The notes: generated by a model not told the origin, from the letters alone. A DNA stretch of 64,000 nt from Ariolimax columbianus (GCA_036924085.1 JAVGWX010000003.1:126414974-126478973); one strand, 5' to 3'; numbered from the stretch's first letter, positions 10,700 through 21,790 are shown. Program-made: numbers and translations.

Positions 10700-11525
10700 G
10701 TAACAGGACGTTTCTCGTCTGATTTCGGTGATTTGAATTTGATCTCATAGTGAGACTGTCGATGTTCTTCGCTTCATTGACTCTTGAGCAACTCGAAGTT
10801 TCTCTGCATCTAATCTGTGTAGGTTTAACCTTCAGCACGCCCCAGTCCAGATCATCTTGACACACTCGGCCTACAAAAACGGTGTACGGAAAAAAAAATT
10901 ATTTTTTGAACGGAGTCACTCCCGACAACCATTTTTTACTGCTGAATACATACTCCATATATACACGATATTTTGCCGGTTAAAGTATCGTATGTGCGAT
11001 TACAAATGGCTTTTGAACAGTTTTAATTTTGTATACGCCGTTTGGACCAAGCCGACTTTTTGCGAAAGGGGAAGTAGGTTGTTGGGAAAGATCTTTATCG
11101 AGTAGATCTGTTTATTTTGTTTGTTTAAATGAAAGAACTACGTTTGAATTGGAAACTAACAGTTGTGGCGATATTGTAAACACAGTATCGATACGTTGTT
11201 GTGGTTTCAATGGTTTTCAATCGAAGCGACTAGGCCTAGTGGTCGAGCCCAAATTTTTTCCGAGATTTTCATAAATTTCAACTTAATCTTTTTGTATCTC
11301 AAAAACTAACAAACACACAACAAAAACAATAACATCCACATGTTTGTTATGCAATTGTGTGTCTACACGCAAGAAAATCATATTTATTGACAAACAAACA
11401 TAAAAGTTATAAATTTTGAAAGACACTACCATAGCGACAAATTAAGAAAATTAATTAGGTCAAATTTTTTCCCAAAAAAATGCGGCAGGCTATACATAGT
11501 AGTTGGGGTAACCTAGCTGTTGATG
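10700..11525. other. Unassigned non-coding stretch
   Basis: AT-rich, with two overlapping plus-strand frames at 10857-11274 that resemble no family I know. No repeat structure was seen. Confidence 0.4.
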
Positions 11526-11529
11526 ATGG

Positions 11530-12130
11530 GAGCTCTTGTCTTAAAGTGTTTCATCTGCTGGTTTGATGTTGTTTGAACTAAGTCATCCTAGTGCTCTCTT
11601 GTGGGAAATCTCACAATTAAATATATGTGTGTTCGTAATGTCGTGACCTAGATAAGTGTACAAATTCACATTTTCAACTGAATCATTTCCTGGATTCAGT
11701 TCCACCAGTGTTTTGTATTCTATTATATTAGGCTAACTGTCACATTTGCTTCGTTGAGCTCATTTTGGCATTGCTCAACTTTTCTGAGAAGAGATGATTA
11801 TATCGTCCTTAAATCTTAGGTTAATGAGCACTTCTCTGTCTAGGTTAACGATTCGTCTTCACATTTAAATTGCCTAAACCCTTCCTCGAGAGCCGCCGTG
11901 AAAAGTGTGAAGAAGATTATTGTATCATGTCGAACACCACATTGTACCGGTACGTTATTTGACCGGTAAAATATGGTTTTATATCGGAAGAGCTACCCTC
12001 TTTCGACTCTTCTATCAGACGAGCGTAACATAATATAATAGGCGCTTCGCTCCCTTGACGCATAGGCCCAGAACTACTTACGCTTAGTCAGCGTTTAATG
12101 AATCTGTAGTGTGGTTTCAAGTCAAAGGTT
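11530..12130 (-). pseudogene. Reverse transcriptase palm-domain remnant (CR1/RTE-like)
   Basis: Minus-strand frames show a decayed RT palm. The first landmark is a motif B relic followed by LFTAALEEGFRQFKCEDES at about 11960-11860 (usual PKLFTAALEE.F). It is followed by NLRFKDDIIISSQKS at about 11830-11790 (usual LRFADDIVL; the catalytic FADD is now FKDD). Further down come VENVNLYTYLGHDIT (usual Q.YVYLGHEI) and CEISHKRALG at 11660-11590. Frameshifts and stops break the sequence throughout. The upstream linker-like fragment at 13530-14070 on the same strand could belong to the same original insertion, now separated by later repeats; that link is untested. Confidence 0.8.
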
Positions 12131-12537
12131 TTTGCGCAAATGATGTTGCCAGCACCATCAAAACCTTCCCTGGTCGCCAATGTTGACCTTCCAGAAGGGA
12201 ACCATCGTGAATGCTAGACGAACCAGCAGAGTGACACTCAGCAGTGCCCTTTGACCAGCGGAAATATTGATCGTCTGTTTTACGAACAAATCTCTTAATC
12301 TTTGCCGACTCTCGATCGCATCGCTTCGTCTCTCCGACTGTGTATCAGCGTTTATCGTCCGTACATCCGCACACAAGTATTGGCGCCTGGCTTCCTGTTA
12401 ATCGCTGACAAGATCAATCTTTCAAGCTCGTTCATGCGCGTCTCTAATTAGATGAACATGCATTTGGCTACCTTAAGAGAGTTATATCTACTTCAAGGGT
12501 TTCCTAGCGCTTGGTAGAATTTCGTCACTTTGACATT

Positions 12538-13042
12538 AAACTGTACAGTTTATAAACCAGAAACGTGATCAAAACTGCACCGAAATTAGCGTCGAAGATG
12601 TGGGGAGGAAGGGTTGGAGATCAGAGAAGAAACTGCAACACGTCATATCATGGCTATCCTGTGCAAAGCGTCCTGAAACGAAAGTGTCCAGGTGTAGATC
12701 GACTTGAAAAAATGGGTATATACCGACGTCGGTGTCTGCGAATGTGGAGCCATCCAAGACCACGAACACCTGTATAACCCAAGAATGTGGAGCCATCCAG
12801 GACCACGAACACCTGTATAACTGCCCAAGAATGTGGAGCCCTCCAGGACAACGAACACCTGTATAACTGCCCAAGAATTGTGAGCCATCCAGGACCACGA
12901 ACACATGTATAACTGCCCATAAATGCATAAATTATGTACTTTGGCGGATCTCATGGGAGAGAATGAAAGAGCCTCAAGTGCCGCTGATTTCTGGTCCAAT
13001 CCTTTGTGAGGTTTCTGGACACGGAAAGTAAAGTAAGTAAGT
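12538..13042 (+). mobile_element. 5'-truncated non-LTR insertion (ORF2 C-terminus) with perfect 11-bp TSD
   Basis: Flanked by identical ACTTTGACATT at 12527-12537 and 13043-13053. The 505-bp insert ends in a (AAGT)n-like tail at 13024-13042. Its coding part is the C-terminus of a retrotransposon ORF2. A zinc knuckle CECGAIQDHEHLYN at 12737-12778 (usual CxCG....EHLL..C) is followed by the terminal codons KLCTLADLMGENERASSAAD and FWSNPL plus a stop at about 12930-13007. The zinc-knuckle segment has been expanded into a 46-bp tandem array. The insertion post-dates the repeat it landed in. Confidence 0.88.
12737..12918. repeat. 46-bp minisatellite (about 4 copies) derived from a zinc-knuckle coding segment
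   Basis: Units of the type ccaagaatgtggagccatcc followed by aggaccacgaacacctgtataactgc, at about 12737, 12780, 12826 and 12872. The first unit, in frame with upstream coding sequence, reads CECGAIQDHEHLYN. The true C-terminus of the ORF continues after the last unit. The 46-bp length shifts frame each unit, and overlapping minus-strand frames across it are artefacts. Confidence 0.92.
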
Positions 13043-13230
13043 ACTTTGACATTCAGAGCACTGGTCAGAAATCACATTACGTTAACACCTGTTACGGCGG
13101 TCGCGATGCCTTATTTAAATTAGGCAGTCGGCTTCTCCTGGTCCGTACCAGTTCTGAGATAGCAGTTAAACGCCAGCTAGCGCAAACGACACCAGGCAAA
13201 GCGCCGCTTCATAGCGGGTGCTGTTCTCGT

Positions 13231-13529
13231 GAAGGCTGTAGCCACCCTTAGACCTCTCTTGCCCCGCCGACAACCGACGGTGACCTCGTCCAGCCAGAGT
13301 CAATCCCAATCCCACTTCCTACGGTTTCCCAGGGAACTCACCACTGCATTTATTGTTCTCAACGGGGTCAGACGTTTTTGTTTGTACTCCACAAACACTA
13401 GGCTTAAGATCATAATGACTCCACATGCTCTACCCATTATGTCGCTGATAGTGTGGGTGTAGCCTGGGGTTAAATAGCATTTCCTGAAACCTACCTGCTT
13501 TTTTTGTGGTTGAATCTAATCAAGTTGTT
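13231..13529. other. Unassigned stretch
   Basis: No family recognised; GC is somewhat higher in the first 150 bases than in the flanks. Confidence 0.3.
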
Positions 13530-14070
13530 CCTATGTTTCTGTTCACAGTCACTCTTGTCATGAGCATGTGCATAGAAGAAATAAAATCGGGCGATAGTTT
13601 TGTGGTTTTTCTGTGCACTCTTTTTGTGTATCAAAATTGTTTTTATTTAAATCTTCCAATTTAAGACAATTGCTGAATAGTGTAGCTGTCGTGCTAGTAA
13701 TTCTACTCCTGTCTGGATTGTTTCTGTACCGATTCCGTTGAGACCGGTAGCTTTTGCTGATTGTAGGTGTTTAGTTGCATATCATCCATTTCGTTGTGTG
13801 GCTCTAACTGCTGCCTTTGGTGCGAAGATGTCCGTGTAATATTTCTTATATCTTCTGTTTCAGCTCTAACCGTCAATATGGAATCATTTTCATTCTTGAG
13901 ATCTTTCATAAGACATTTCGACTGTTGAAGCTACTTCTTACAATTGATTACACTAACTCTAGCCTCAGCCATTTTAATCAGTCTACTTTGAGTCTACGTC
14001 TGATCTACTTGCTCAGTTCACATAATGCAAACATCAAGCAGACCAGGCTTTGATCCGTCTTATCGCTGCT
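13530..14070 (-). pseudogene. Linker and RT N-terminal remnant of a CR1/RTE-like ORF2
   Basis: Read on the minus strand: MKDLKNENDSILTVRAETED at 13909-13850 (usual linker L.D..G.ILT....I..RW..Y...L). A frame-shifted block follows with LQSAKATGLNGIGTETIQTG and VELLARQLHY at 13770-13680 (usual L...KATG.DGI..E.I..GG...). A relic of KPQNYRPI (usual C.NYR.I.LI.H) lies at about 13600. Multiple frameshifts and stops show decay. The palm domain is not contiguous; a possible continuation is at 12130-11530. Confidence 0.8.
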
Positions 14071-14229
14071 GTTACATGTGACAAATAGACGTTCCTGCGT
14101 TTGCAAATATGTCGTCCACTGTGTCCTGTCAGCTTAATACCAGGTAGTATTCTGGATTATTTTTAATTGTTTTGTGTGTTTATTTTCAACCTTGCTTTAG
14201 CTCGTCGGTGGTTGCAGCCTATTCTAAGC

Positions 14230-15080
14230 CGATGCAACATTTCCACTGACAAGATTAAATTAATAATTGATCAAAAACACCGACAATATTAAATTGATAA
14301 ACTATGTGACAATGTAGACAACGTTAAATTTAAAGTATCACAGAGAACACCGACAAGATTTAATTTATGATATCAGACAGAACACTGACACGATTTAATT
14401 AATGATATCAGACAGAACACTGACACGATTTAATTAATGATATCAGACAGAACACTGACGCGATTTAATTAATGATATATCAGACAGAATACTGACACGA
14501 TTTAATGAATGATATCAGGCAGAACACTGGCAAGATTTAATGAATGGTTACAGACAAAACACTGACAAGAATTAATTAATGATATCAGACAGAATACTGA
14601 CAAGATTTAATTAATGATATCAGACAGAACACTGACACGATTTAATTAATGATATCAGACAGAACACTGACACGATTTAATTAATGATATTAGACAGAAT
14701 ACTGACAAGATTTAATTAATGATATCAGACAGAATACTGACAAGATTTAATTAATGATATCAGACAGAATACTGACAAGATTTAATTAATGATATCAGAC
14801 AGAACACTGACACGATTTAATTAATGATATCAGACAGAATACTGACAAGATTTAATTAATGATATCAGACAGAATACTGACAAGATTTAATTAATGATAT
14901 CAGACAGAATACTGACAAGATTTAATTAATGATATCAGACAGAATACTGACAAGATTTAATTAATGATATCAGACGGAATACTGACGAGATGAAATTAAT
15001 ATAGCGGAGAGAAAACAGGCACGATTAAAATAAGAATTGGAGAGAAAACCGACAAGATTAAAATAATAAATTCAGATAAA
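14230..15080. repeat. 35-bp minisatellite (about 18 good copies, diverged edges)
   Basis: Unit gatttaattaatgatatcag plus acagaatactgacaa. Units with agaacactgacacga and agaatactgacaaga form two variants in blocks; the most uniform part is 14630-14970. Both edges decay into recognisable but diverged units (from about 14240 on the left, to about 15075 on the right). No coding origin recognised. Confidence 0.95.
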
Positions 15081-15180
15081 ACGCTGATTCGGCTAAGACT
15101 CAGTAAGTCACTGCTTCGAATTATGTTTTAAGTTTAAGTTATCCCTATCGGGGAATAAAATAAAAACATGTTTAAATTAT

Positions 15181-15440
15181 GCATTTCTGGATCAAGATGT
15201 TGAGCAGAGCATGAGCTGCAGGGGTCAGCGACCCATAGCTGACTGCTAGCGTCAGGGCCAGCGAACTAGAGCTGCCAAGACCCTTCTACACCTCCACGCG
15301 GTGAACCTGGATAACAGGCTGCAGCAGGGCAGACTGGCTAAGGAGAAGGGATCGAAGAGGGAATGGTAACCCGGTACTCAAAAAACGCTTGCTGAAGTCG
15401 AATATGTTTGGCCAAAAGGTGCAAATTTCACAGCTTTGGA
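15181..15440 (+). mobile_element. Probable SINE-related insertion in the array region
   Basis: This stretch interrupts the field of 33-35 bp units. Its 3' part, gcttgctgaagtcgaatatg followed by tttggccaaaaggtgcaaat at about 15388-15427, matches the SINE core also seen at 28331-28368 (gctgaagtcggatgcactgg), 42553 and (minus) 50985. The rest is unrecognised, so its exact ends are uncertain. Confidence 0.5.
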
Positions 15441-15830
15441 GAACGAAGACATGTTTATATTATGCCGTTGGAAAACGAAGACATGTTTAAATGTTGTCTT
15501 TCTGAGAACAAAGACATGTTTAAATGTTGTCTTTCTGAGAACAAAGACATGTTTAAATGTTGCCTTTCTTGAGAATAAATACATGTTTAAATGTTACAAT
15601 TCTGAAGACGAAGACTTATTTAAATGTTGCCTTTCAGAGAACGAAGAAAGCTTAATGTATAACTTTCAGAGGGAATGCAGACACGATTAAATAAAAACAA
15701 GAACCTTCAGAAAAGAATCCGACATCACTAAATTATACCATTCAAAGAGAAATAGACGTTTTTAAATTATGACATTCGGAGACAACGCAGGCACGATTAC
15801 ATTTTGGATGTCATAGAAAACGTCATAAGA
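15440..15830. repeat. Degenerate 33-35 bp minisatellite
   Basis: Clear units gagaacaaagacatgtttaa plus atgttgtctttct at 15448-15640, then progressively diverged ones (gaatgcagacacgattaaat, aaatagacgtttttaaatta) to about 15830. The diverged units resemble those at the right edge of the 35-bp array (gaaaaccgacaagattaaaa), so both may descend from one older array. Confidence 0.8.
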
Positions 15831-16319
15831 ATAAAAGGCGAGCCTTGGAACACTAAGACGAATAACTGAAGCCTTATAATATTTTGCAGCGACATTCGGA
15901 GTTCATCAAGAAGTGTTTCCAGACTTTGATATTGAATTTTATCTCCCAGAAATGTATTCGCAGATGAGTGGACTGATGTTATCATGCATTGTAACGAGAT
16001 ATTTATATAAATATCATCTAGCACCCTTTTTTTATTTAATAGTTTTCGTCAATGTCAACAGCTTACATCGTATAGCAGGAGGTCAAGGCAGGCAAATATA
16101 TATATACGTCCAAACTTGACACTTTATTCAGTTTGATTGTTACTGCTGCAAACTTGCACATTTTTCGTTATTTGGTTACAGCATAATCATTGACAGTCAC
16201 AGAACACATCTATTCAATGTATCCATGCTCTGATAAAAGTTTTATGGTATGTGACAAAAGCGCAATAACACAAGATTTTATAAGATAAGATCTTAGGAAA
16301 GTAATACAATACAAGGTTG

Positions 16320-16410
16320 CTCCCTCCCTCTGTCTCTCTATCTTTTCCTCTCTCTCTCTCTCTCTCTGACTCTCTTTCTCTCTCTCGCTCTCTCTCTCTC
16401 TCTCTCCCAG
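16320..16410. repeat. (CT)n microsatellite
   Basis: Interrupted CT-dinucleotide tract (ctctctctctctctctctga, then ctctctcgctctctctctct). Confidence 0.95.
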
Positions 16411-16499
16411 GTCATTGCAGCCTTCCCAGCCCTCAAATTATTGATTCTCCATTCAAATACGCCGAGTAGCAGGTGTCTGATACGTTGCGGCGCAAAAAT

Positions 16500-16894
16500 A
16501 TGGAAACTTAATTAAAAGTTGGAAAAGACAATTGAAGCCTTCGATATATGGGTACACAGAAGATTGGGTCTTATTGCGGTTAAAAGACGGAAACAAATGT
16601 GGAGTTATTGAAAGTGTGTAGGTGAAAAGAGAATTAATGACCGAAATCAGTGTTAGACAATTACGTTATTTTGAGCATATAACAAGATATACTTATTTGT
16701 TGAAGACTATACTAGAGGGTAGGATGGAAGACAGTCGTTCAAGAGGCAGAAAACGTTATAAGTGGGTGGATAACATCGGGAGAGGGACTAGGAAAAGCCT
16801 GTCAGATTGCATCATTACGTCAAAAGATAGAGTACGCTGGAGATCAATTACAGCCCAGCAGAAATGGCAGATGCAGAAATGGTACTTGAGCTAA
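16500..16894 (+). pseudogene. C-terminal fragment of a CR1/RTE-like ORF2
   Basis: The open block at 16622-16894 reads KRELMTEISVRQLRYFEHIT, then LLKTILEGRMEDSRSRGRKR, YKWVDNI and DRVRWRSITAQ before the stop. This is the usual ORF2 C-terminal pattern (RELL.EI..RQLRYFGHI.R, ILEG...G.R.RGR.R..W.DNI, DR.RWR...A). Just upstream, in a different frame, is IEAFDIWVHRRL at about 16530-16565 (usual IEAFEMW..RR). No RT catalytic core is present. The same subfamily signature appears in minus-strand sequence at 52900-53340. Confidence 0.88.
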
Positions 16895-17159
16895 CTGAAC
16901 TAATACGTTAGAATACTGTCCTAACGAGACAGACAACTCTTGATAACAGTATTACGTATCCTCCAACTGGACACTCAATAGCACACAACAGCAAGTTTTT
17001 CACTGAAAAATCCACTCCAATTTGTTGCGTCTCTTTTCTTCATATGCTCTGCCAAAAAAAAAAAAAAAAAGGTTATTTGTATCCCAAAATGATCAATTCT
17101 CAGAAAGGCGTCTTCCCTGCAGGTCAGCAATATATATATCAATACGATTGAGTTTGGCT

Positions 17160-17850
17160 TCAGTAACAGCCGTTTTCTCCCACGTCGCCAATGTTCGTGA
17201 GGTCAGTGGCTTGTACGAGACACATAACCCTGACATTCCGTCAATGTCTCTGAGATCAGTGGCATGTCAAGGATACATAAAACTGACATTCCGTCAATGT
17301 CTCTAAGGTCAGTGACATGTCCGGGATACATAGACCTGACATTCCGTCAATGTCTCTAATGTCAGTGACATGTCCGGGATACATAGACCTGACATTCCGT
17401 CAATGTCTCTGAGATCAGAGACATGTCAGGGATACATAAACCTGACATTCCATCAATGTATCTAAGGTCAGTGACATGTCCGGGATACATAGACCTGACA
17501 TTCCATCAATGTCTCTAAGGTCAGTGACATGTCCGGGATACATAGACCTGACATTTCGTCGATGTCTCTAAGGTCAGTGACGTGTCAGGAATACATAGAC
17601 CTGACATTTCGTCAATGTCTCTAAGGTCAGTGACATGTTCAATATTTCGTCAATGTCTCTAAGGTCAGTGACATGCTCGTGATACATAGACCTGACATTC
17701 CATCAATGTCTCTAAAGTCAGTGACACGTCCTGGATACATAGACCCGACATTTAGTCAATGTCTCTGAGCTCAGTGGCAAGTCCGGGATACATAGACAAG
17801 ACATTTCGTCAATGTCTCTAAGGTCAGTGACATGTCCCGGACAATTTGGA
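17160..17850. repeat. 53-bp minisatellite (about 12-13 copies)
   Basis: Unit tctctaaggtcagtgacatg then tccgggatacatagacctga and cattccgtcaatg. One copy near 17635 has an internal deletion (the sequence jumps from acatgttc to aatatttcgtc). No coding origin recognised. Confidence 0.95.
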
Positions 17851-18184
17851 TTTTGTCTTAGCTCCAAGTACCCATTGAAATTGCCAGGCTGTGGCGCATC
17901 AACACCTTATTGACTGGGTACTCCCCAGCTTGAGGCAAGCGTTAGTTGATTTGTGACACCCAAAAGTGTCTCCCACCATCTGAGACAGCCAGTGGCGCCC
18001 AATTGTGCGTAAGCCAATTGACATTGGCTTATCCGTAAAATGACGTCTCCCGTTTTGATTACAAGACCTGTTAAAACCAGGGACGTTAGGTGTACCTATC
18101 CCTACCATAAAGCCCTGGGCTGAAATATAGAGTCCATGTAGCAGACGGAATAGGGTTCTGGTCTTCTGACTCACTGAAGCCTCT
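17851..18184. other. Unassigned stretch
   Basis: Minus-strand frame 17899-18258 is open for 119 codons, but its N-terminal VEVESLEVES repetition comes from the 15-bp repeat at 18185-18255 and the rest matches nothing I know. Confidence 0.4.
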
Positions 18185-18256
18185 CCTTTACTCTCCACTT
18201 CTAGACTCTCCACTTCTACACTCTCCACTTCTAGACTCTCCACTTCTACTCTCTTC
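18185..18256. repeat. 15-bp minisatellite (about 5 copies)
   Basis: Units of ctccacttctagact / ctccacttctacact in tandem. Confidence 0.9.
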
Positions 18257-18896
18257 AATCTACCCCTTCAAGCAACACTCACTTCAATAAACTAAGGAAA
18301 CTATTTCAAAACAATAAAAATAAAATTCTTATTTCCTATACGTTACAATTTCTCTTCCACTCTTCTATCATTCACGCCTACCTAATGAATATATATATAT
18401 GACTTAAAACTCTCACTACAGCTAAACCTATAACTATTGTCATCAGACTACTCTCCGAACTTGGCCTGCTGTCATTTACTAAAGTTACGTGTATTTACAC
18501 TGGTAATAAATTCGTTGTTTAATACAGGTAGTCGTGCTTGGCATTTCTCTACGACGACTGTCTATCTGCGTGGCGGATGTCGAAATCTAAGCTGGTTCTG
18601 TCAAAAATGTAATATGGCGCTATCGGGCCACTAGGCTTTCGTTGGCTACAAATAATCTGACGAAATGATATATCTTAGCCGATCTGAATCTTGAAGAAGA
18701 GCTGCACTCTTCTATAGCGTGGTAGCTGTCAAATCTACAATGACTGACACAATTCTAATTACTTTGACGGGGGAAAAAATGATGTATTCCCTTTCTTCTG
18801 TGAACTGAGGACGACAACTCTATTGTCAATTATAGTATGTCGAAATCTTGTCGGATCAGTCTGTCCTTGGCTCTAAACTACTCTTCTCTCTATCTG

Positions 18897-18945
<49 letters not shown>

Positions 18946-19789
18946 ATCTCTGTGTTTTCTCTAACTGACCGTTTTCCCGGTTTGTCTTTGTTTTTATAAC
19001 CATCGGACTAATTTTCTTCTGACGGATGTAATTTCAAGATGGCGTCGTTTCCTGCGTGTTTGCTGTCTTACGCTTTGGTGCATCCTAAATTATTCCGTGC
19101 ACTGTCACGGTATTTGCTGGCGTTGTGAGTGGCAGGTTCTGGGGAAACTCTCGTTCCCTAATTATGTTGGTTATTTAAAAGATCTAACTACGCTTGCGTC
19201 GTAATTCTGCAAAACTAAGAAACTGTCTATGAGACACGATTTGTCTGGCAAAACTAAATCTGTCACAACCATATGCTGCACATGCAGCATGGTCCCTCTC
19301 TCGATCTGCCTTATTTGCCCCAAGACAAAGGTGATAGGAATACATTTGAAACAAGGCAAGCTGCAGAAGCTACCGGATCAGCAGAGACATGCTTTATCTA
19401 CTTGTCTGTCACGGCTTTCCTCCTAGACTAACTGCCGACCAAGGCTAACGGCCTCGTCTGCCCTACAACACTTTGCTATGCATACATTTCATCGCTTTAA
19501 GATAAGGAATGGTATTCTCTCGAGTGTACTCATTCGCACACCGTCGGTTGTCAAGTTTGGTAGACACTGACCAACTTTCAGAGTTACCAGAAAAGAGATT
19601 GTACAGGCCACCAATGCGTGGTAGCTCAGCCATATCTGATACAACCTAACAGGATATGACAGTATCTTATCTGTAAACTTCAGATGGTTTGAAATCAGAG
19701 CGTTCCTACTTCTAGATAAGCTACCTTCCTAGGCTTACTAAACTTAACGTCTTTATACTGGTTTAGAAGATTGCAGATTCTGTACACAA
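18257..19789. other. Unassigned non-coding stretch with a (CT)n tract
   Basis: Contains a (CT)n microsatellite at 18898-18945. Otherwise I see no recognisable gene, transposon protein or tandem structure. Confidence 0.4.
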
Positions 19790-20065
19790 CCAATTTCTTT
19801 TACACTCACTTTCCTAAAAATGCCTATTAGTATCCAAACAATTCTAGAATCCATTAATTGACCCTGCTTCTACTATTACCTGTGGCAATGCATTCCAAGC
19901 ATTCATCACTATCTGACTAAAATAATATATTCTGCTATCTAATTTGGACCTTTTGTTAATTAATTTATGCGAAAAAAATTGTTATAGCATAATTTATCCT
20001 TTCCGTTATCTTATTAATCTATATAAAGTCTCTTCGAATTGTTTTTTATTCTATGTACTGTAGGC
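19790..20065 (-). pseudogene. C-terminal remnant of a CR1/Jockey-like reverse transcriptase
   Basis: Minus-strand sequence at about 19930-19815 reads SRIYYFSQIVMNAWNALPQV, then VEAGSINGF, a stop, and NCLDTN. This is the standard terminal motif of many metazoan non-LTR reverse transcriptases (R..FFS.RVVN.WN.LP..VV.A.S...FK..LD). Upstream on the same strand to about 20065 are degenerate residues of the preceding region (KRLYID, NGKDKLC). Stop codons and frameshifts interrupt it. Confidence 0.75.
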
Positions 20066-20430
20066 CGGTTTAGGAACAACATTTTCTCGAAACTACTGAG
20101 TTTAGGGCACCAGTGGATCGCCTTTCTTCCTTTTTCCTGTTAGTGATAATAGTTCTGCCGCTAGAAGGCCAGGGGATGGACTTTGCTGTCATTGCCGGGG
20201 GTGGGGTTGAGTATGAACTCTTAACACCAACTAAATGCTCCACATATGATACTTGAAAGAAAGCTGCCACTATTTCACAACGTATAACGATAAAAATGAA
20301 AAGATAAGATTTTTTCAAGTGATTTTCTGTTGAAGGTCTGTTTTCTGAATAAGATAAGAAAGATCGGTCCCTTGTGTCTACTTTGTTACAAAAAACGCCT
20401 TCCTATTTGCTTGTGTTGAATATTAAACAG

Positions 20431-20431
<1 letters not shown>

Positions 20432-20462
<31 letters not shown>
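20432..20462. repeat. (GA)n microsatellite
   Basis: About 15 GA dinucleotides (gagagagagagagagagaga). Confidence 0.95.
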
Positions 20463-20464
<2 letters not shown>

Positions 20465-20629
20465 ATAAGGCGACAATAGCTAATTTTTAAACATAAATAT
20501 TTAGAAAAGATTATTACGACTAAAGGGAGGGGCGGGTGGCTGGTGGGGGTTGCTGTCATTGCATATTTTAATAACATGGTTATTCCAAGAATGTTTTGAA
20601 ATAGGTCAAAATTCTTCGAGAATTTTTGG

Positions 20630-20700
20630 AAATCTTCCAGAGTGACAGGGCGCGTACAGATAGCATCCATACCGCACTGCATTCTATGAACCTTACAGCC
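20630..20700 (+). repeat. Short dispersed repeat, copy 1
   Basis: aatcttccagagtgacaggg then cgcgtacagatagcatccat resembles 22269-22335 (aatcttccacagcggcaagg, cgcgtgcagatagcatctta) over about 65 bases. Class unknown. Confidence 0.55.
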
Positions 20701-20865
20701 GTTTGAAATAGGTTATGATTTCTACAGAAGAGAAACTTAATAAAATTGTGGAAGGACACGTATCAGATTTGGTAAATCCTACACACAATCTGGGACTTCA
20801 ACTGTCAACGACATACATTTGATCCATAAGAAGGAAATTCACCACCCGACTGTACGGTATGTATT

Positions 20866-20991
20866 GGCATAGTAGTAGCAGTAGTAGTAGTAGTAGTAGC
20901 AGCAGCAGCAGTATTAATAGTGGTAGTAGTATTAGCAGCAGCAGTAGTAGTAGTAGTAGTAGCAGTAGTAGTAGTAGTAGTAGTGGTAGTG

Positions 20992-21028
<37 letters not shown>

Positions 21029-21062
21029 TAGTAGCAGTAGTAGTAGTAGTGGTAGTAGTAGC

Positions 21063-21094
<32 letters not shown>

Positions 21095-21285
21095 TAGTAT
21101 TAGTAGCAGCAGCAGCAGTATTAATAGTAGTAGTAGTATTAGCAGCAGCAGCAGTATTTGTAGTAGTAGTAGTAGTAGAAGAAGAAGTAATAGTAGTAGT
21201 AGCAGTGGATGTAGTAATAGTAATAGTAGCAGTAATAGTAGCAGAAGTAGTATTAGTAGTAGTAGTAGTAGTAGTAATCCGGCTA
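20866..21285. repeat. Long imperfect (AGT/AGC)n trinucleotide tract
   Basis: About 420 bases of nearly pure AGT with AGC, GGT and ATT interruptions. The three-base periodicity keeps several frames open on both strands (poly-Ser, poly-Val, poly-Thr readings). These are artefacts of composition and not genes. Confidence 0.95.
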
Positions 21286-21424
21286 GGGAACACCAATCGA
21301 TCCACGTTTAATAGTTATGGTTGAGGCTGCTCGCGGTGAGGGGAAAGTTCTTCCTGTGGTCCAGCTGGTGCGTCGGGACATCCTGTGGAAACCGGTACCT
21401 GAACAAGGATAGGTGATGATAATG

Positions 21425-21790
21425 TAGCGTGGTGTAAATTATGTACAGTCCTGTGCGTAGTGTGACCTCAACGTTTGGGACCCGATCGTACCAGTGGATG
21501 CCGAGAACGCGTTGCGCATGTCGAAAGCTACTATACGCTTCTGGTCATATTCCAGGATAGTCCAAGTCTCAGAGCCATTCCACAGGATCAGAATGGCACA
21601 GTTTTTGTAGTTTCGCAGTTTGATTACCAGGGAGAGCATCTGCGTGATCCAGACTCAGTGAAGGACATGTATAGGCACGGAAGGCCAGGCCTATTCTTTT
21701 AATAATATCTGCGTGACTACGTGCTTTGTAGTGTTGGCTGCTGCCCAGGTAAATGATGTCTTCGGTGGAGCTTACATAGTTGCCGCCAAC
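21425..21790 (-). pseudogene. C-terminal remnant of a CR1/Jockey-like reverse transcriptase
   Basis: Minus strand: LRNYKNCAILILWNGSETWT at about 21615-21555 followed by ILEYDQKRIVAFDMR. This is the usual KLRIY...V...LLYGSETWTL...D.KRI.AFEMRC, with L-Y changed to L-W. A frameshift then leads to a block reading LGIHWYDRVPNVEVTLRTG at about 21515-21440 (usual LGI.W.D.V.N.EV..RTG). The catalytic RT domain is not nearby. Confidence 0.82.

Larger units (their letters stand above)
12290..13230 (+). repeat. Dispersed repeat of unknown class, interrupted by a retroposed fragment
   Basis: The two outer parts (12290-12537 and 13043-13230) match 25420-25890 in order. Shared pieces include attagatgaacatgcatttg / attaaatgaagatgcatttg, cgcttggtagaatttcgtca / cgcttggttgaatttcatca, and cattcagagcactggtcaga / cattcagagcattggacaga. 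The 25.4-kb copy lacks the 12538-13042 segment and so serves as the empty-site reference. Strand is arbitrary. No protein is visible in it. Confidence 0.75.

Noticed and set aside
12569..12999. Minus-strand frames of 88-119 codons
   Set aside because: Overlapping frames over the 46-bp array; the plus-strand zinc-knuckle reading explains the sequence.
17899..18258. 119-codon minus-strand frame as a gene
   Set aside because: Its N-terminal part is a translated 15-bp repeat and the rest has no recognisable domain or support.
20805..21324. Three overlapping frames (poly-Thr, poly-Ser, poly-Val)
   Set aside because: Compositional artefact of the AGT/AGC trinucleotide tract.
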